From contig JAURWF010000064.1 in NCBI GenBank assembly GCA_030655095.1, positions 1-12,875 on the forward strand: a stretch of 12,875 bases of DNA. Reading direction: 5' to 3'. Under the pieces are notes generated by a model. The model made no database searches. It was not told the DNA's origin and was given only the letters and a program-made list of their open reading frames with translations. The stretch is from a bacterium. GTDB lineage: Bacteria; Patescibacteriota; Patescibacteriia; Patescibacteriales; GWC2-42-12. This document shows positions 7,188-12,652 of this stretch, one piece after another (position 1 is the stretch's first letter; the number at the start of each line of letters is the position of its first letter). The position numbers and the translations under genes were made by a program.

Positions 7188-7214
7188 TTATCCTCTAAAT
7201 TTTACCATTAAGCC
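7188..7214. repeat. 27-bp direct repeat, copy 1 (hsdM/hsdS deletion scar)
   Basis: A 27-bp sequence beginning TTATCCTCTAAATTTTACCA and ending TTAAGCC is identical to 8505-8531 in the same orientation. This copy lies exactly where hsdM similarity has ended and hsdS similarity begins (7215). Confidence 0.85.
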
Positions 7215-7292
7215 CGATTTAAACAAAAATTAATTGATTTGGAGGAGCTGAAAAAGTCAGTTTTAAATAAGGTATTTAATAGGGAATTATAA
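7212..7292 (+). pseudogene. hsdS: 3' remnant of type I specificity subunit HsdS
   Basis: A 26-codon frame from 7212 to the TAA at 7290-7292 encodes LIDLEELKKSVLNKVF followed by NREL. This is the characteristic C-terminal tail of many HsdS proteins (ALEELKKSxLxKAFxGEL). HsdS selects the DNA target and normally has about 400 residues with two target-recognition domains, all of which are deleted here. There is no start codon. It is placed after the hsdM remnant as in normal hsdM-hsdS order, so one deletion fused the two genes' outer ends. Confidence 0.75.
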
Positions 7293-7303
7293 ATGAGCGA
7301 ATG

Positions 7304-7326
7304 ATCTGTCCACTCTTTGGACAGAT
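7304..7326. promoter_or_regulatory. Perfect inverted repeat upstream of the fic promoter (operator candidate)
   Basis: ATCTGTCC (7304-7311) and GGACAGAT (7319-7326) form a perfect 8-bp dyad with a 7-bp spacer. It ends 2 bp before the -35 box at 7329-7334. With no T-tract it is not a terminator. A position just upstream of -35 suits a dimeric regulator, possibly the Fic protein's own C-terminal winged-helix-like region. Confidence 0.5.
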
Positions 7327-7328
7327 AC

Positions 7329-7357
7329 TTGCCAATGTATACAAAATATACTATAAT
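7329..7357 (+). promoter_or_regulatory. fic promoter (leaderless)
   Basis: TTGCCA (7329-7334) and TATAAT (7352-7357) are spaced by 17 bp. The expected start is near 7364, while the ATG is at 7366, so the transcript would begin essentially at the start codon. An 8-bp palindrome, TGTATACA (7336-7343), lies in the spacer and could be a second binding site. Confidence 0.7.
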
Positions 7358-7365
7358 TTGGACAT

Positions 7366-8448
7366 ATGAATTTAGACCCTAAAAAACCTTATAACCAACT
7401 GCCCTTTTTGCCTCCACAAGCCAATCTTGAGGATGTTGCTATCCTAAAAAAGGTTAATTCCGCCAACATTGCCCTAAGTAAGTTAGAAGGTAGTTCTTTG
7501 GCTATCCCAAATAGAAATCTGCTCATAGAACCACTCTCAGTAAGAGAAGCGGTGGCGAGCTCTGGTATTGAGAATATTAACACCACTGTTGCGGAGATTT
7601 TTCAGGCTGAATTGTTTCCAAATAGGGAACAATCTAAGGCACAAAAAGAAACCATACATTATAAAGATGCATTAAGAGTTGGTTTTTCGCTTATTCAAAA
7701 ACAAGGTTTTTTACATACTAATTCATTTATAGAAATTCAAAAAATACTAGAACCGAACAAGCCAGGAATTCGTAAATTACCAGGAGTGAGCATAGTAAAT
7801 TCTTCGACAGGGGAAATATTGTACACACCTCCAGATGGTGAAAACAATATACGTTACCTATTAGAAAATTACGAAAATTACTTTAATAATTTTTCTGATG
7901 ATGTGGATCCTCTTATCAAATTAGCAATTCTCCATTATCAATTTGAGGCTATTCATCCATTTTATGATGGCAATGGTAGAACGGGACGTATTTTGATGGT
8001 GTTACACCTTATTTTGGCAAAACGATTAGAACTTCCAATCCTTTTTATTAGTGGCTATATTAATCAACACCGTTCCGATTATTATCGTTTATTAAATGCA
8101 GTCACCCAAGATGCTGGTTGGAAAGAATGGATAATGTTTATTTTAAATGCGATGGAAACGCAGGCAACAGAGACAGCAAAAACAGTTATTCAAATTAAGA
8201 AAATGCACAAAGAGTACAAGAAGACAATAAAAGAAAAGTTGCCAAAAATTTATACAGCCGAATTAGTTGATTACCTTTTTGCTAATCCTTTTTATAGTCA
8301 ACAACGTTTGTCTCAGGTGTTAAAGAAAGAACGCAAAACAGCAGCTAAATATTTAAACTCTTTGTTAGAAGAAAAATTAATAGAAGCATTTAAATTTAAA
8401 CGTGAAAAAATATATTATTGTCCAAAGCTTTTAAAATTGCTTTCTTAA
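7366..8448 (+). CDS. Fic domain protein (putative AMPylating enzyme) with C-terminal DNA-binding-like region
   Basis: The 360-residue Fic family protein belongs to enzymes that usually transfer AMP from ATP to target proteins. The core motif HPFYDGNGRTGR is complete at 197-208, with catalytic His197 and the phosphate-binding GNGRTGR loop. An N-terminal inhibitory motif of the (S/T)xxxE(G/N) type is visible as SSGIEN (Ser65-Glu69-Asn70), marking a class II self-inhibited Fic. The N-terminal Fic_N-like segment (about 1-90) and the LPILFISGYINQHRSDYYRLLN helix are typical. Residues about 295-355 look like a winged helix (YSQQRLSQVLKKERKTAAKYLNSLLEEKLI). It sits between hsdS and hsdR remnants, with hsdR only 4 nt downstream. 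Fic genes are recurrent passengers in type I restriction operons. Every key residue is intact although the surrounding hsd genes are destroyed. Confidence 0.9.
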   Translation: MNLDPKKPYNQLPFLPPQANLEDVAILKKVNSANIALSKLEGSSLAIPNRNLLIEPLSVREAVASSGIENINTTVAEIFQAELFPNREQSKAQKETIHYKDALRVGFSLIQKQGFLHTNSFIEIQKILEPNKPGIRKLPGVSIVNSSTGEILYTPPDGENNIRYLLENYENYFNNFSDDVDPLIKLAILHYQFEAIHPFYDGNGRTGRILMVLHLILAKRLELPILFISGYINQHRSDYYRLLNAVTQDAGWKEWIMFILNAMETQATETAKTVIQIKKMHKEYKKTIKEKLPKIYTAELVDYLFANPFYSQQRLSQVLKKERKTAAKYLNSLLEEKLIEAFKFKREKIYYCPKLLKLLS

Positions 8449-8452
8449 ACTT

Positions 8453-8500
8453 ATGAATGAATCAGAAACAAGAGCCGAATATAGTATGCCACAAATTTAA
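8453..8500 (+). pseudogene. hsdR: 5' remnant of type I restriction subunit HsdR
   Basis: An ATG 4 nt after fic begins a 15-residue frame, MNESETRAEYSMPQI. MNxSExxTRAEY/L is the usual opening of HsdR, the motor and nuclease subunit (about 1000 residues). The frame stops 4 nt before the second copy of the 27-bp repeat. The helicase and nuclease parts are entirely missing. On its own such a short match would be weak. It is supported by position, spacing and the adjacent hsdM and hsdS remnants. Confidence 0.6.
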
Positions 8501-8504
8501 GTTT

Positions 8505-8531
8505 TTATCCTCTAAATTTTACCATTAAGCC
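8505..8531. repeat. 27-bp direct repeat, copy 2 (hsdR deletion scar)
   Basis: Identical over 27 bp and in the same orientation to 7188-7214. Here it follows the truncated hsdR start. The right flank holds two near-copies of ATTAATCAAAA (8534-8544 and 8546-8556), and the left flank of copy 1 also contains ATTAATCAAAA (7177-7187), so shared ancestry may extend slightly beyond 27 bp. Confidence 0.85.
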
Positions 8532-8624
8532 AAATTAATCAAAATATTAATCAAAACAGAATAACACTAGACACACTTTTTTAAACAGGCTATTTATAAT
8601 TTATTGTTCTTACTGTTAAATAAG

Positions 8625-8660
8625 GTTGCCACGCGCTGATTACAGCGCTTGCAGTGACAA
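8625..8660. repeat. Isolated apical hairpin repeat (copy E)
   Basis: GCGCTG (8633-8638), loop ATTA and CAGCGC (8643-8648) form a perfect 6-bp stem, flanked by TTGCCAC / GTGACAA arms. It aligns without gaps to the apex of the long element at 9628-9661 (25 of 34 identical). Two adjacent stem pairs differ by compensatory changes. The flanking words ATTGCCACG...CTCGCAATGAC resemble a palindrome I recall from many unrelated bacterial genomes. Confidence 0.6.
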
Positions 8661-8708
8661 AAACAAATGGACTGTGAGCAGTTACAAAAATTTCTCTTGA
8701 ATTTTTTT

Positions 8709-8737
8709 TTGCAATAAGCTATAGTTAATTTTATAAT
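8709..8737 (+). promoter_or_regulatory. Promoter of tRNA-Gly
   Basis: TTGCAA (8709-8714) and TATAAT (8732-8737) lie 17 bp apart, placing the start near 8744, about 6 nt before the mature tRNA. This is the third promoter in the window with the same TTGnnn-17-TATAAT form. Confidence 0.7.
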
Positions 8738-8749
8738 TAATTTAAATTT

Positions 8750-8821
8750 GCGGGTATCGTATAGTGGCTATTATATTACCTTGCCAAGGTAGAGATACGG
8801 GTTCGATTCCCGTTACCCGCT
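8750..8821 (+). tRNA. tRNA-Gly (GCC)
   Basis: The acceptor stem GCGGGTA (8750-8756) pairs with TACCCGC (8814-8820) and the discriminator is T at 8821. The anticodon arm is TTACC-TTGCCAA-GGTAG, with anticodon GCC reading GGC and GGU glycine codons. The T arm is ACGGG-TTCGATT-CCCGT. The D stem is weak (three pairs, one G-U). CCA is not encoded: the sequence continues CCTTTTT, so the end must be added by the CCA enzyme, and the T run can help end transcription. Confidence 0.95.
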
Positions 8822-8825
8822 CCTT

Positions 8826-8919
8826 TTTAGCTTCTTAGCTTTTTAACTAGCTTGTAGCTTTTTAGCTTGTAGCTTTTAGGAAATTCCTAAGAAGCTACAA
8901 GCTAAAAAGCTACAACCTA
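8826..8919 (+). promoter_or_regulatory. infC leader: TAGCTT-repeat hairpin with alternative pairing
   Basis: The left arm from 8848 pairs with the right arm to 8919 in a stem of about 33 bp, with one bulge (G8891) and one mismatch (8851/8916), centred on GGAAATTCC (8879-8887). The sequence is built from repeated TAGCTT units. An upstream unit, TAGCTTCTTAG (8828-8838), is also perfectly complementary to CTAAGAAGCTA (8887-8897), so two mutually exclusive folds are possible. The infC start codon lies 12 nt after the stem. It may be a leader control element, or just an expanded repeat. Confidence 0.6.
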
Positions 8920-8931
8920 AAAAACTACTTT

Positions 8932-9489
8932 ATGCGACGAGTTTATCATCGACCAAAACCTGTTGATCCAAAGAAAAAAAATTTGGTTAATCATTTTATT
9001 AAAGCTCCTATTGTTTTTTTAATTAACGAGGTTGGGGAAAATTTAGGTGTTATGGAAACAAGCAAGGCACTAACTATGGCTTTGGAGGTCGGTTTAGATT
9101 TAGTTGAAGTTAATCCTAAAGCTACTCCGCCAGTAGTTAAAATTGTAGATTTTGGTCAATTCAAATATCAAAAAGAAAAAGAAATTCAGCGTCAGAAACT
9201 TAAACAGAAAAAAGTAGAAATTAAGGGGGTTAGGTTGTCAGCGCGAATTAGTCAGCATGATTTTGATTTTAGAGTTGATCAAGCAAAAAAGTTTTTATTA
9301 AGAGGAGATAAGCTTAAAGCAGAAATTATGCTTAAGGGTCGTGAAAAGCAACATCCAGAAAAAGCAGGAGAAGTTATAGAAAAATTTATTGAAGTTTTGA
9401 AGAAAAGTGAAGATTTAAATATTGAAATTGAGCAAGGCTTGACAAAACAAGGTGGAAAGTTTAATATAATAATGTTCAATAAACAATAA
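8932..9489 (+). CDS. infC: Translation initiation factor IF-3
   Basis: IF-3 binds the 30S subunit, prevents premature 50S joining and proofreads initiator tRNA pairing. The N-terminal domain is at about 25-92 (IKAPIVFLINEVGENLGVMETSKAL, then GLDLVEVNPKATPPVVKIVDFGQFKYQKEKE). The linker helix follows, then the C-terminal domain at about 97-183 (IKGVRLSARISQHDFDFRVDQAKKFLLRGDKLKAEIMLKGRE with HPE). Length of 185 is near usual (about 170-180) plus a short basic N-terminal tail. The start is an ordinary ATG at 8932. Many bacteria use AUU, AUC or AUA here for self-control, and that feature is absent. It is followed by its own terminator, so it appears uncoupled from rpmI-rplT. Confidence 0.95.
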   Translation: MRRVYHRPKPVDPKKKNLVNHFIKAPIVFLINEVGENLGVMETSKALTMALEVGLDLVEVNPKATPPVVKIVDFGQFKYQKEKEIQRQKLKQKKVEIKGVRLSARISQHDFDFRVDQAKKFLLRGDKLKAEIMLKGREKQHPEKAGEVIEKFIEVLKKSEDLNIEIEQGLTKQGGKFNIIMFNKQ

Positions 9490-9499
9490 TATAGCCAAT

Positions 9500-9530
9500 A
9501 AAAAATCAGGCGATTAGACCTGCTTTTTAT
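9500..9530 (+). terminator. Terminator after infC
   Basis: CAGG (9507-9510), loop CGATTAGA and CCTG (9519-9522), extended by AAAAA on the left and TTTTT (9524-9528) on the right with one mismatch, followed by ATTATT. This is a plausible intrinsic terminator 17 nt after the infC stop. It separates infC from the ribosomal protein genes that normally share its transcript. Confidence 0.6.
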
Positions 9531-9541
9531 TATTAATAATA

Positions 9542-9721
9542 GACTTGTTGCTTAATAAGCTTTTACTGCAATTTCCATATTTCGGTAAATTTTTTCTAAA
9601 ATCTTTTCGCCAATATAACCATAAGAGATTGCCACGCCTTGTTTACAAGACTCGCAATGACAAAGAAAAAATTTACTCGAAATCTGAAAATTTCGTTACA
9701 AAGCTTATTAAGCAACAAGTC
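9542..9721. repeat. Long fold-back (MITE-like) repeat, copy D
   Basis: A 180-bp palindromic element. The 22-bp termini are perfect inverted repeats (9542-9563, beginning GACTTGTTGCTTAATAAGC, and 9700-9721). Pairing continues with small interruptions inward to about 9600/9664, through ATTTCGGTAAATTTTTTCT and its partner. The apex (9628-9661) is a separate hairpin similar to 8625-8658. Positions 9570-9623 align without gaps to 12684-12737 at 44 of 54 bases, while the tips are unrelated. No clear target-site duplication is seen and no transposase is encoded. The right end stops 8 nt before the rpmI start codon, so the rpmI transcript either starts inside the element or carries it as leader. Confidence 0.85.
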
Positions 9722-9729
9722 CAATCACT

Positions 9730-9927
9730 ATGCCTAAAATTAAGACACATAAAGCTACGGCTAAACGGTTTAAAATTACTAGAAATAATAAAATATTACA
9801 TCGTAAAGCTGGTCAAGATCATTTTAATGCTCGTGAATCAGGTAATACGACTCGCAATAAGCGACGTGATATTATAATTAGCTCTACTGTAGTAAAAACT
9901 ATTAAGCAATTAATGCCTTATAATTAA
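9730..9927 (+). CDS. rpmI: Ribosomal protein bL35
   Basis: The 65-residue basic protein of the large subunit has the family opening MPKIKTHKATAKRFKIT and the core KILHRKAGQDHFNARESGNTTRNKR. Length is exactly as usual. There is no Shine-Dalgarno sequence; the start lies 8 nt after the right end of the fold-back repeat. rplT follows after 11 nt, so the pair is surely co-transcribed. Confidence 0.96.
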   Translation: MPKIKTHKATAKRFKITRNNKILHRKAGQDHFNARESGNTTRNKRRDIIISSTVVKTIKQLMPYN

Positions 9928-9938
9928 TAATTTAAAAT

Positions 9939-10307
9939 ATGCCAAGAGTTAAAAGAGGAACAAGCCATGTTAAAAAAAGAAAAAAATTACTTAAAAAAGT
10001 TAAGGGTTATAAATGGGGTAGAAAAAAGTTAATCCGTTTAGCTAAGACAGCTGTATTAAAAGCAGGTGTTCATTCTTATGTTGATCGCAAAAAGAAGAAA
10101 AGAACTTCTCGCGCATTATGGCAGATTAAAATTGGTGCTTTTGTTCGTCAACATGGTTTATCATACTCACGTTTTATAGATCTTCTTAAGAAAAACAATG
10201 TTGAGTTAGATCGTAAGATTTTAGCTGAATTTGTAGTTAAGCAACCTGATATTTTAATTAAACTAATTGCTCAACTAAAAGATAAAGTAGAACAGGTAAA
10301 GAATTAA
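9939..10307 (+). CDS. rplT: Ribosomal protein bL20
   Basis: The 122-residue protein is an early-assembly 23S rRNA binder. It opens with MPRVKRGTSHVKKRKKLLKKVKGYKWGRKKL, an extended basic tail. The globular domain follows (ALWQIKIGAFVRQHGLSYSRFIDLLKKNNVELDRKILAEF). Length is close to the usual 117-120. In other bacteria L20 represses its own operon through a leader RNA. No canonical L20 leader is recognised here, though a large palindrome precedes rpmI. Confidence 0.97.
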   Translation: MPRVKRGTSHVKKRKKLLKKVKGYKWGRKKLIRLAKTAVLKAGVHSYVDRKKKKRTSRALWQIKIGAFVRQHGLSYSRFIDLLKKNNVELDRKILAEFVVKQPDILIKLIAQLKDKVEQVKN

Positions 10308-10330
10308 TCAGTCTTGATGTTTAATATTTA

Positions 10331-10349
10331 TTAAAATTAAAAATTTTAA
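10331..10349. terminator. AT-only hairpin between rplT and secG (weak)
   Basis: TTAAAATT (10331-10338), loop AAA and AATTTTAA (10342-10349) form a perfect 8-bp dyad followed by GTTTT. No GC pairs support it, and it sits 5 nt before the secG start. It may be a weak terminator or mere base-composition bias. Confidence 0.25.
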
Positions 10350-10354
10350 GTTTT

Positions 10355-10597
10355 ATGTTGCTCGTTAACTTGTTTGTTAAAAATATACAAATAATTCAAA
10401 TGGTTGTTGCGATATTATTAGCAATCTCTATTTTAATGCAAAGTCGTGGATCTGGCTTGGGTAATGTTTTCGGCGGAGCTAGCAATGTTTATCGAACTAA
10501 ACGTGGTATAGAAAAAAAAATATTTACTGCCACAATAGTCTTGGCCGTTATGTTTTTTCTTATTTCTTTAGCTAGTATAGTTATTCATAAAAGCTAG
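10355..10597 (+). CDS. secG: Protein translocase subunit SecG
   Basis: The 80-residue membrane protein fits SecG, the auxiliary subunit of the SecYEG export channel. The first helix is at about 13-32 (QIIQMVVAILLAISILMQSR). The glycine-rich loop GSGLGNVFGGAS (33-44) is the family hallmark, and the second helix is at about 56-76. Length is in the usual 70-110 range. It sits 23 nt upstream of an exported solute-binding protein. No Shine-Dalgarno sequence is present. Confidence 0.9.
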   Translation: MLLVNLFVKNIQIIQMVVAILLAISILMQSRGSGLGNVFGGASNVYRTKRGIEKKIFTATIVLAVMFFLISLASIVIHKS

Positions 10598-10620
10598 CAT
10601 AGGTATTTAATTTTTTTAAA

Positions 10621-12588
10621 GTGAGCTCATTATTTATTAATAAAATTAGGAGGATATTTAGTAAAGTTAAGACGACTTTAATGGATTTTTTTTATCGTTT
10701 TAAAGAATATCTAGTTAGATTAAAATTGAAAAATAGTTTGGTTAAAGGAAGTAAGTCTCAGATTAATTTAGACAAGAAATTGGTTTATTCTTTGACAAAA
10801 ACTATGTGGCCGAATTTTAATCAATTTAAATATATAGGTCGTTATTTAACTTCTAAAGAGCGGTTGATCATTAATTGTTGTTTATTGGTTATTCTAGTTA
10901 ATTTTATTTTTTTAGGAACTAAATTTTATATAGAGCATTGTAAAAATTCACCAGTAAGCGGAGGAACGTATATTGAAGGATTAATAGGCGCGCCTAAGTA
11001 TATTAATCCTCTTTATTCCAGTGTAAGCGATACTGACAGCGATATTACTTTTTTAGTTTTTTCTTCATTATTTAAACGAGATAAAAATGGAAAATTAGTT
11101 AATGACTTGGTTGAGAATTATGAAGCAAACGCTGATGGAAAAAGTTATACTATTAAAATTAGACCTGGAGTTAAATGGCACGACAATAGTTCGTTGACAG
11201 TAAATGATATAATTTTTACTTTTAATACCATAAAAGATATTCAATATAAGTCTCCTTTAAGATCAAGTTTTATAGGAGTTGAGCTAGAGGAAGTTGATGA
11301 TAATACTATTAAATTTATTTTATCCGAGCCTTATGCAGCTTTTTTGGATTTATTAACTTTTGGTATTTTGCCTGAAAGTTCATGGCAACAGATTGCTCCA
11401 GGAGCGGTAAGTTTGGCTTCTTTAAATTTAAAGCCGATTGGTTCAGGTCCTTATAAATTTAAATCATTGATTAAAGATACTACTGGCAATATTCGATCGT
11501 ATACTTTAGTAAAAAACGATAATTATTATAGACAAAGTCTTTTTATAGATAAAATAATTTTTAAATTTTTTGCTGATTTTCCAGAATTAATTTCAACGTT
11601 TAATGATAATCTAATTAATGGAATAAGCTATTTACCAGTGCAATATAAAAGTGAGGTTGTTGCCAAAGATTCTTTTAATTCTTTTCAGTTAAGATTGCCA
11701 CAATTGACCGCTGTATTTTTTAATTCTAAAACTAATCTCGCCTTATCTGATAAAAAGGTTCGTCAGGCACTAGCCTTTGCTTTAGATAAAAATAAAATAA
11801 TAGCAGCTGTTAATGAGCAAAATGCTTTGGTAATTGATGGGCCGATATTGCCAGAAAGTTTTGCTTATAGTAGCGATGTAAAAAAATATTATTATAATGT
11901 AGCTTCAACTACTATGTTATTAGATGAGGCAGGTTGGAAAAAAGTGAAAATTAGTCAAGAAGAGATTAATCAAGCAAACTTAGAAATAAATTCAGCTGAT
12001 GAAGTAATTAAAAAAAAGGCAGAAGAAAAAATATCAATGGGAGTTGGGGAGTGGAGAATTAAAGACGGTAATTATTTAATAGTTGAATTAACTACAGTTA
12101 ATACATTGGAATATACTAAAGTGGCTGAAGAAATATCTAAATTTTGGCAGTTAGCTAATGTAAAGACAATAGTTAATTTAGTTTCAAGTAATAAAATTCA
12201 ATCAGAAATTATTGGACAAAGATCTTTTTCAGCTTTGCTTTATAGCGAATTAGTTGGCGCTGATCCTGATCCTTATGCTTTTTGGCATTCATCGCAGATT
12301 GGTCAATCTGGTTTAAATATTTCTGATTATGCCAATAAAGAAGTCGATAAATTATTAGAGGATGCCAGATTGATTAATGATGTAAATGCGCGACGTGAAA
12401 AGTATGTTAAATTTCAAGAAATAATATCTGAAGATGTGCCTGCTATTTTTCTTTATAGCCCAAGCTACACTTATGTTCAGTCTAAGCAAATTAAAGGATT
12501 TGCTGTTAAAAATATTTTAATGCCTTACGATCGTTTTGCTAATATTGATGAGTGGTATATTAAAACTGGCAAAAAAATAGTTTGGTAA
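10621..12588 (+). CDS. Family 5 extracellular solute-binding protein (peptide-type), membrane-anchored
   Basis: The 655-residue protein has a basic cytoplasmic segment (1-80), a single membrane helix (about 82-100, LIINCCLLVILVNFIFLG), then a family 5 (DppA/OppA-like) solute-binding domain. Signatures are GGTYIEGLIGAPKYINPLY (114-132), FVFSSLFKRDKNGKLV-type lobe I, YTIKIRPGVKWHDNSSLTVNDIIFTF, GSGPYKFK, and VRQALAFALDKNKII. The end is WYIKTGKKIVW. The family captures oligopeptides for ABC importers. No permease or ATPase is in view. The roughly 80-residue N-terminal extension with a signal anchor, in place of a cleaved or lipoprotein signal, is unusual for the family. The start is GTG at 10621, 23 nt after secG, and the next in-frame ATG (10681) would still keep the membrane helix. 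Confidence 0.85.
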   Translation: MSSLFINKIRRIFSKVKTTLMDFFYRFKEYLVRLKLKNSLVKGSKSQINLDKKLVYSLTKTMWPNFNQFKYIGRYLTSKERLIINCCLLVILVNFIFLGTKFYIEHCKNSPVSGGTYIEGLIGAPKYINPLYSSVSDTDSDITFLVFSSLFKRDKNGKLVNDLVENYEANADGKSYTIKIRPGVKWHDNSSLTVNDIIFTFNTIKDIQYKSPLRSSFIGVELEEVDDNTIKFILSEPYAAFLDLLTFGILPESSWQQIAPGAVSLASLNLKPIGSGPYKFKSLIKDTTGNIRSYTLVKNDNYYRQSLFIDKIIFKFFADFPELISTFNDNLINGISYLPVQYKSEVVAKDSFNSFQLRLPQLTAVFFNSKTNLALSDKKVRQALAFALDKNKIIAAVNEQNALVIDGPILPESFAYSSDVKKYYYNVASTTMLLDEAGWKKVKISQEEINQANLEINSADEVIKKKAEEKISMGVGEWRIKDGNYLIVELTTVNTLEYTKVAEEISKFWQLANVKTIVNLVSSNKIQSEIIGQRSFSALLYSELVGADPDPYAFWHSSQIGQSGLNISDYANKEVDKLLEDARLINDVNARREKYVKFQEIISEDVPAIFLYSPSYTYVQSKQIKGFAVKNILMPYDRFANIDEWYIKTGKKIVW

Positions 12589-12619
12589 AAACAATCTTAT
12601 CCAATAACAATTTTACTTC

Positions 12620-12647
12620 ATCAAAATTTCTACTAGGAAATTTTGAT
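12620..12647. terminator. Hairpin after the solute-binding protein gene
   Basis: ATCAAAATTTC (12620-12630), loop TACTAG and GAAATTTTGAT (12637-12647) form a perfect 11-bp stem 31 nt after the stop codon. There is no T-tract, so it may be a transcript-end stabiliser or part of the adjoining repeat cluster rather than a true terminator. Confidence 0.45.
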
Positions 12648-12652
12648 ATCAA

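Larger units (their letters stand above)
8532..8749. other. Non-coding stretch between the hsd remnant and tRNA-Gly
   Basis: No gene is supported here. A 17-codon open stretch at 8531-8584 (QINQNINQNRITLDTLF) has no start and no recognised similarity. The stretch contains the isolated hairpin repeat at 8625-8660, a small ACTG-TGAG-CAGT hairpin at 8670-8681, and the tRNA promoter. Confidence 0.6.

Noticed and set aside
7188..8531. 27-bp repeats as attachment sites of an integrated element carrying fic
   Set aside because: The interval also contains the end of hsdS and the start of hsdR in normal operon order, and no integrase, so the fic segment looks like part of the original locus rather than an insertion. 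Scar origin is preferred, though not proven.
8826..8919. CRISPR-like array in the TAGCTT-rich region
   Set aside because: The units are about 6-18 bp, contiguous and form one hairpin. There are no regular repeats with unique spacers and no cas genes.
9542..9721. Classical L20 autoregulatory leader before rpmI
   Set aside because: The long perfect terminal inverted repeat and a sister copy at an unrelated locus (12653-12813) indicate a dispersed repeat. No known L20-binding motif was recognised.
9545..9877. A 110-codon + strand frame crossing the fold-back repeat and overlapping rpmI
   Set aside because: It is a by-product of the palindrome and of rpmI in another frame. The shared 54-bp core is read in a different phase here than in the sister element, so there is no conserved peptide.
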